Part shown: positions 6,759 to 8,104 of the stretch, piece after piece
Layout of the letters: each line of letters opens with the position of its first letter
Position numbering within the stretch: position 1 is the first letter of the stretch
Assembly (NCBI GenBank): GCA_945863825.1
Contig: CAMBBY010000035.1
Span: 1 to 8,104, forward strand
DNA length: 8,104 nt
Direction: 5' to 3'
Source of the DNA: an uncultured Prevotella sp.
GTDB taxonomy: Bacteria; Bacteroidota; Bacteroidia; Bacteroidales; Bacteroidaceae
The notes under the pieces: generated by a model
Seen by the model: only the letters and a program-made list of their open reading frames with translations
The model's database searches: none
Told to the model about the DNA's origin: nothing
Program-made: the position numbers and the translations under genes

Positions 6759-8057
6759 ATGAAGAAAAAGTTTTTCTATATAGCAATGGTCGCTTTGGCT
6801 TTGACAGGTTGTGCAGACAACCTGTCGGGCATCGACTCTTCTGATGGCAAGACCAACGAGGTTGTCATTCCTGCAGATGCTGAGAATGGTGAATTGTTGA
6901 TTAAGTTCAGTCCTGAGATGAGCGATATTCTCGACCAAGCACAAAGCACAGTGACACGTGCAGGTGTAGCAGGTACCCGTTCGGGTATTCCTTCTACAGA
7001 TGAGGTGCTCGATATTCTGGGCAGCTACAGCTTCAAGCGTGTGTTCCCTGTGGATGAAAAGACAGAGGCTCGTACTCGCGAGGCAGGTCTTCACTTGTGG
7101 TACACCGTGAAGTTTGACAAGAATACTGATTTGAAGGTTGCTGCAGAGCGATTGAAGCAGCTTGGTGAGATTTCCAAGGTGCAGACCAATGGACGTATCA
7201 AGCGTGCCTACAAGACTGACAGCAAGCGTATCTATCTGAATGAGAATGCACTCAAGGCTAAGGCTGCTACCCGTGCTGTAGCCGATGGTACACCCAATGA
7301 CCCTGGTTACGCTTTCCAGTGGCACTATAACAACCTGGGTGAAGGTAATTATGCTTTCGAAAACCTGAATGATAATCATGCTGGTGCCAAAGCTGGCTGT
7401 GATGTCAATGCAGCTGAGGCTTGGAAGACTTGTACAGGTGATCCTTCCATTATCGTAGCCGTGCTTGATGAAGGCGTGATGTACACTCACCCTGATCTGG
7501 CTGCCAATATGTGGTGCAACCCTGGTGAGACTACCCAGGGAGCCAAGACTGATGGCGATGGTAATGGCTATGATGGTGATCTTCACGGCTACAACTTCGT
7601 AACCGAGAGTGGCGATATTACCTGGACTGATGCCAACGATTCAGGTCATGGAACTCACGTAGCAGGTACAATTGCCGCAGTCAATGGTAACGGCATTGGT
7701 GTTTGTGGTGTAGCTGGTGGTGATGGTACTCCTAATTCTGGTGTGAAGATTATGTCATGCCAGGTGTTTTCTGGTCAGAATAGTGTAACTTTAGCAGGAG
7801 AGGCAAGAGCTATCAAATATGCAGCCGACAATGGTGCGGTGATTCTCCAGTGCAGTTGGGGTTACAACTCTTCAGAGTCAAGTATCATCAGTGGTTATAC
7901 TCCTGGTCCTGCTACCGAAAAGGAGTGGGCTGAGACTTATCCTTTGGAGAAGGAGGCTTTGGATTATTTCATCCATAATGCCGGTTCTCCTAATGGTGTC
8001 ATCGATGGTGGTATTCCTGTTTTTGCTGCTGGTAATGAGTATGCAGGAAATCCTGCG
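6759..8057 (+). CDS. Lipoprotein subtilisin-like serine peptidase (S8), 3' truncated
   Basis: The first 433 residues are present. The signal peptide is residues 1-18 with lipobox LTGC (Cys18); the mature end, Cys-Ala-Asp-Asn-Leu, lacks the acidic cluster of its neighbours. Residues about 40-175 look like a fervidolysin-type N-terminal prodomain (GELLIKF early, LHLWYTVKF and LGEISKVQ late). The catalytic domain opens with NDPGYAFQWHYNN. Catalytic Asp237 lies in IIVAVLDEGV and catalytic His297 in DSGHGTHVAG. A probable metal-binding loop reads DGDGNGYDGDLHGYNFV, and the oxyanion-hole Asn426 lies in VFAAGNE. The catalytic Ser (GTSMAxP) should lie beyond the contig end, so its absence is not evidence of a dead enzyme. 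The reading frame continues into adapter and would falsely end LSLIHI before a TGA at 8076-8078; those residues are not real. The peptidase would cleave proteins at the envelope, probably supplying peptides or processing the neighbouring lipoproteins. It begins 24 bases after the second LRR gene. Confidence 0.93.
6803..6826 (+). other. Perfect 10-bp hairpin inside the protease signal-peptide codons
   Basis: GACAGGTTGT (6803-6812) and ACAACCTGTC (6817-6826) are exact reverse complements around a GCAG loop. Three further U-G pairs (6800-6802 with 6827-6829) could lengthen the RNA stem to 13 pairs. It starts 44 bases after the A of the start codon and covers the lipobox Cys codon and the next residues. 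It has no T tract and is inside a gene, so it is not an ordinary terminator. It could be an mRNA structure affecting translation or decay, a protein-binding palindrome, or a coincidence of coding sequence. The symmetry is read directly from the bases; any function is inference. Confidence 0.5.
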
Positions 8058-8104
8058 CTGTCTCTTATACACATCTGACGCTGCCGACGATACTCCTTGT
8101 GTAG
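8058..8104 (-). other. Nextera i5 sequencing adapter, reverse complement (artefact)
   Basis: Positions 8058-8076 are the reverse complement of the Tn5 mosaic end and 8077-8090 of the rest of the read-1 adapter. Positions 8091-8098 (TACTCCTT) complement the same i5 barcode seen at the left end, and 8099-8104 (GTGTAG) complement the P5 arm. This looks like read-through from a short library fragment that was not trimmed before assembly. Biological sequence ends at 8057. Confidence 0.98.

Noticed and set aside
6738..7586. A 282-codon open frame on the minus strand
   Set aside because: It lies antisense to the subtilase gene, whose reading is supported by catalytic motifs. The translation is low-complexity with no recognisable domain, as expected for a codon-bias shadow. 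The other minus-strand frames (for example 2598-3194 and 5507-5959) were rejected on the same grounds.
1..8104. Terminal inverted repeats suggesting a transposon or integrated element
   Set aside because: The repeats are adapter with a barcode, and no transposase or integrase gene is present.

Overview
The window is one assembled contig rather than a cut from a finished genome. Positions 1-45 and 8058-8104 are untrimmed Nextera (Tn5 tagmentation) adapter with an i5 barcode, so only about 46-8057 (8012 bp) is biological. Everything readable lies on the + strand. The organism is most likely a gut-type member of the Bacteroidales, closest in style to Prevotella/Segatella or Bacteroides. The reasons are: lipoproteins whose mature ends read Cys-Ser-Asp-Asp; BACON-like and DUF4458-like modules; A-rich start regions without a Shine-Dalgarno; and base composition that looks mid-40s % GC by eye. 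The species is inferred, not shown.

Layout: (1) 46-334, the C-terminal 95 residues of a protein whose start is off the contig. (2) 394-1974, a lipoprotein with tandem BACON/Ig-like modules. (3) 1974-4658, a large leucine-rich-repeat (LRR) lipoprotein whose start codon shares one base with the previous stop (TAATG). (4) 4680-6734, a second LRR lipoprotein with an N-terminal BACON domain. (5) 6759-8057, a lipoprotein subtilase (S8 serine peptidase), cut by the contig end just after the oxyanion-hole Asn and before the catalytic Ser. Intergenic gaps are 59, -1, 21 and 24 bases, and no terminator is visible, so the five genes look like one transcription unit.

Working together (inference): genes 2-4 carry acidic residues right after the lipid-anchored Cys, the pattern associated with export to the cell surface in Bacteroidota. 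They have binding-type folds (BACON, LRR). The last gene is a protease. This fits a surface protein/peptide capture and cleavage locus, possibly an accessory part of a SusCD/RagAB-type uptake system whose transporter genes would lie upstream. No transporter is present in the window.

The most unusual non-coding signal is a perfect 10-bp inverted repeat with a 4-base loop (6803-6826). It lies inside the signal-peptide/lipobox codons of the protease gene. No tRNA, rRNA, CRISPR array, insertion sequence or minus-strand gene is supported.
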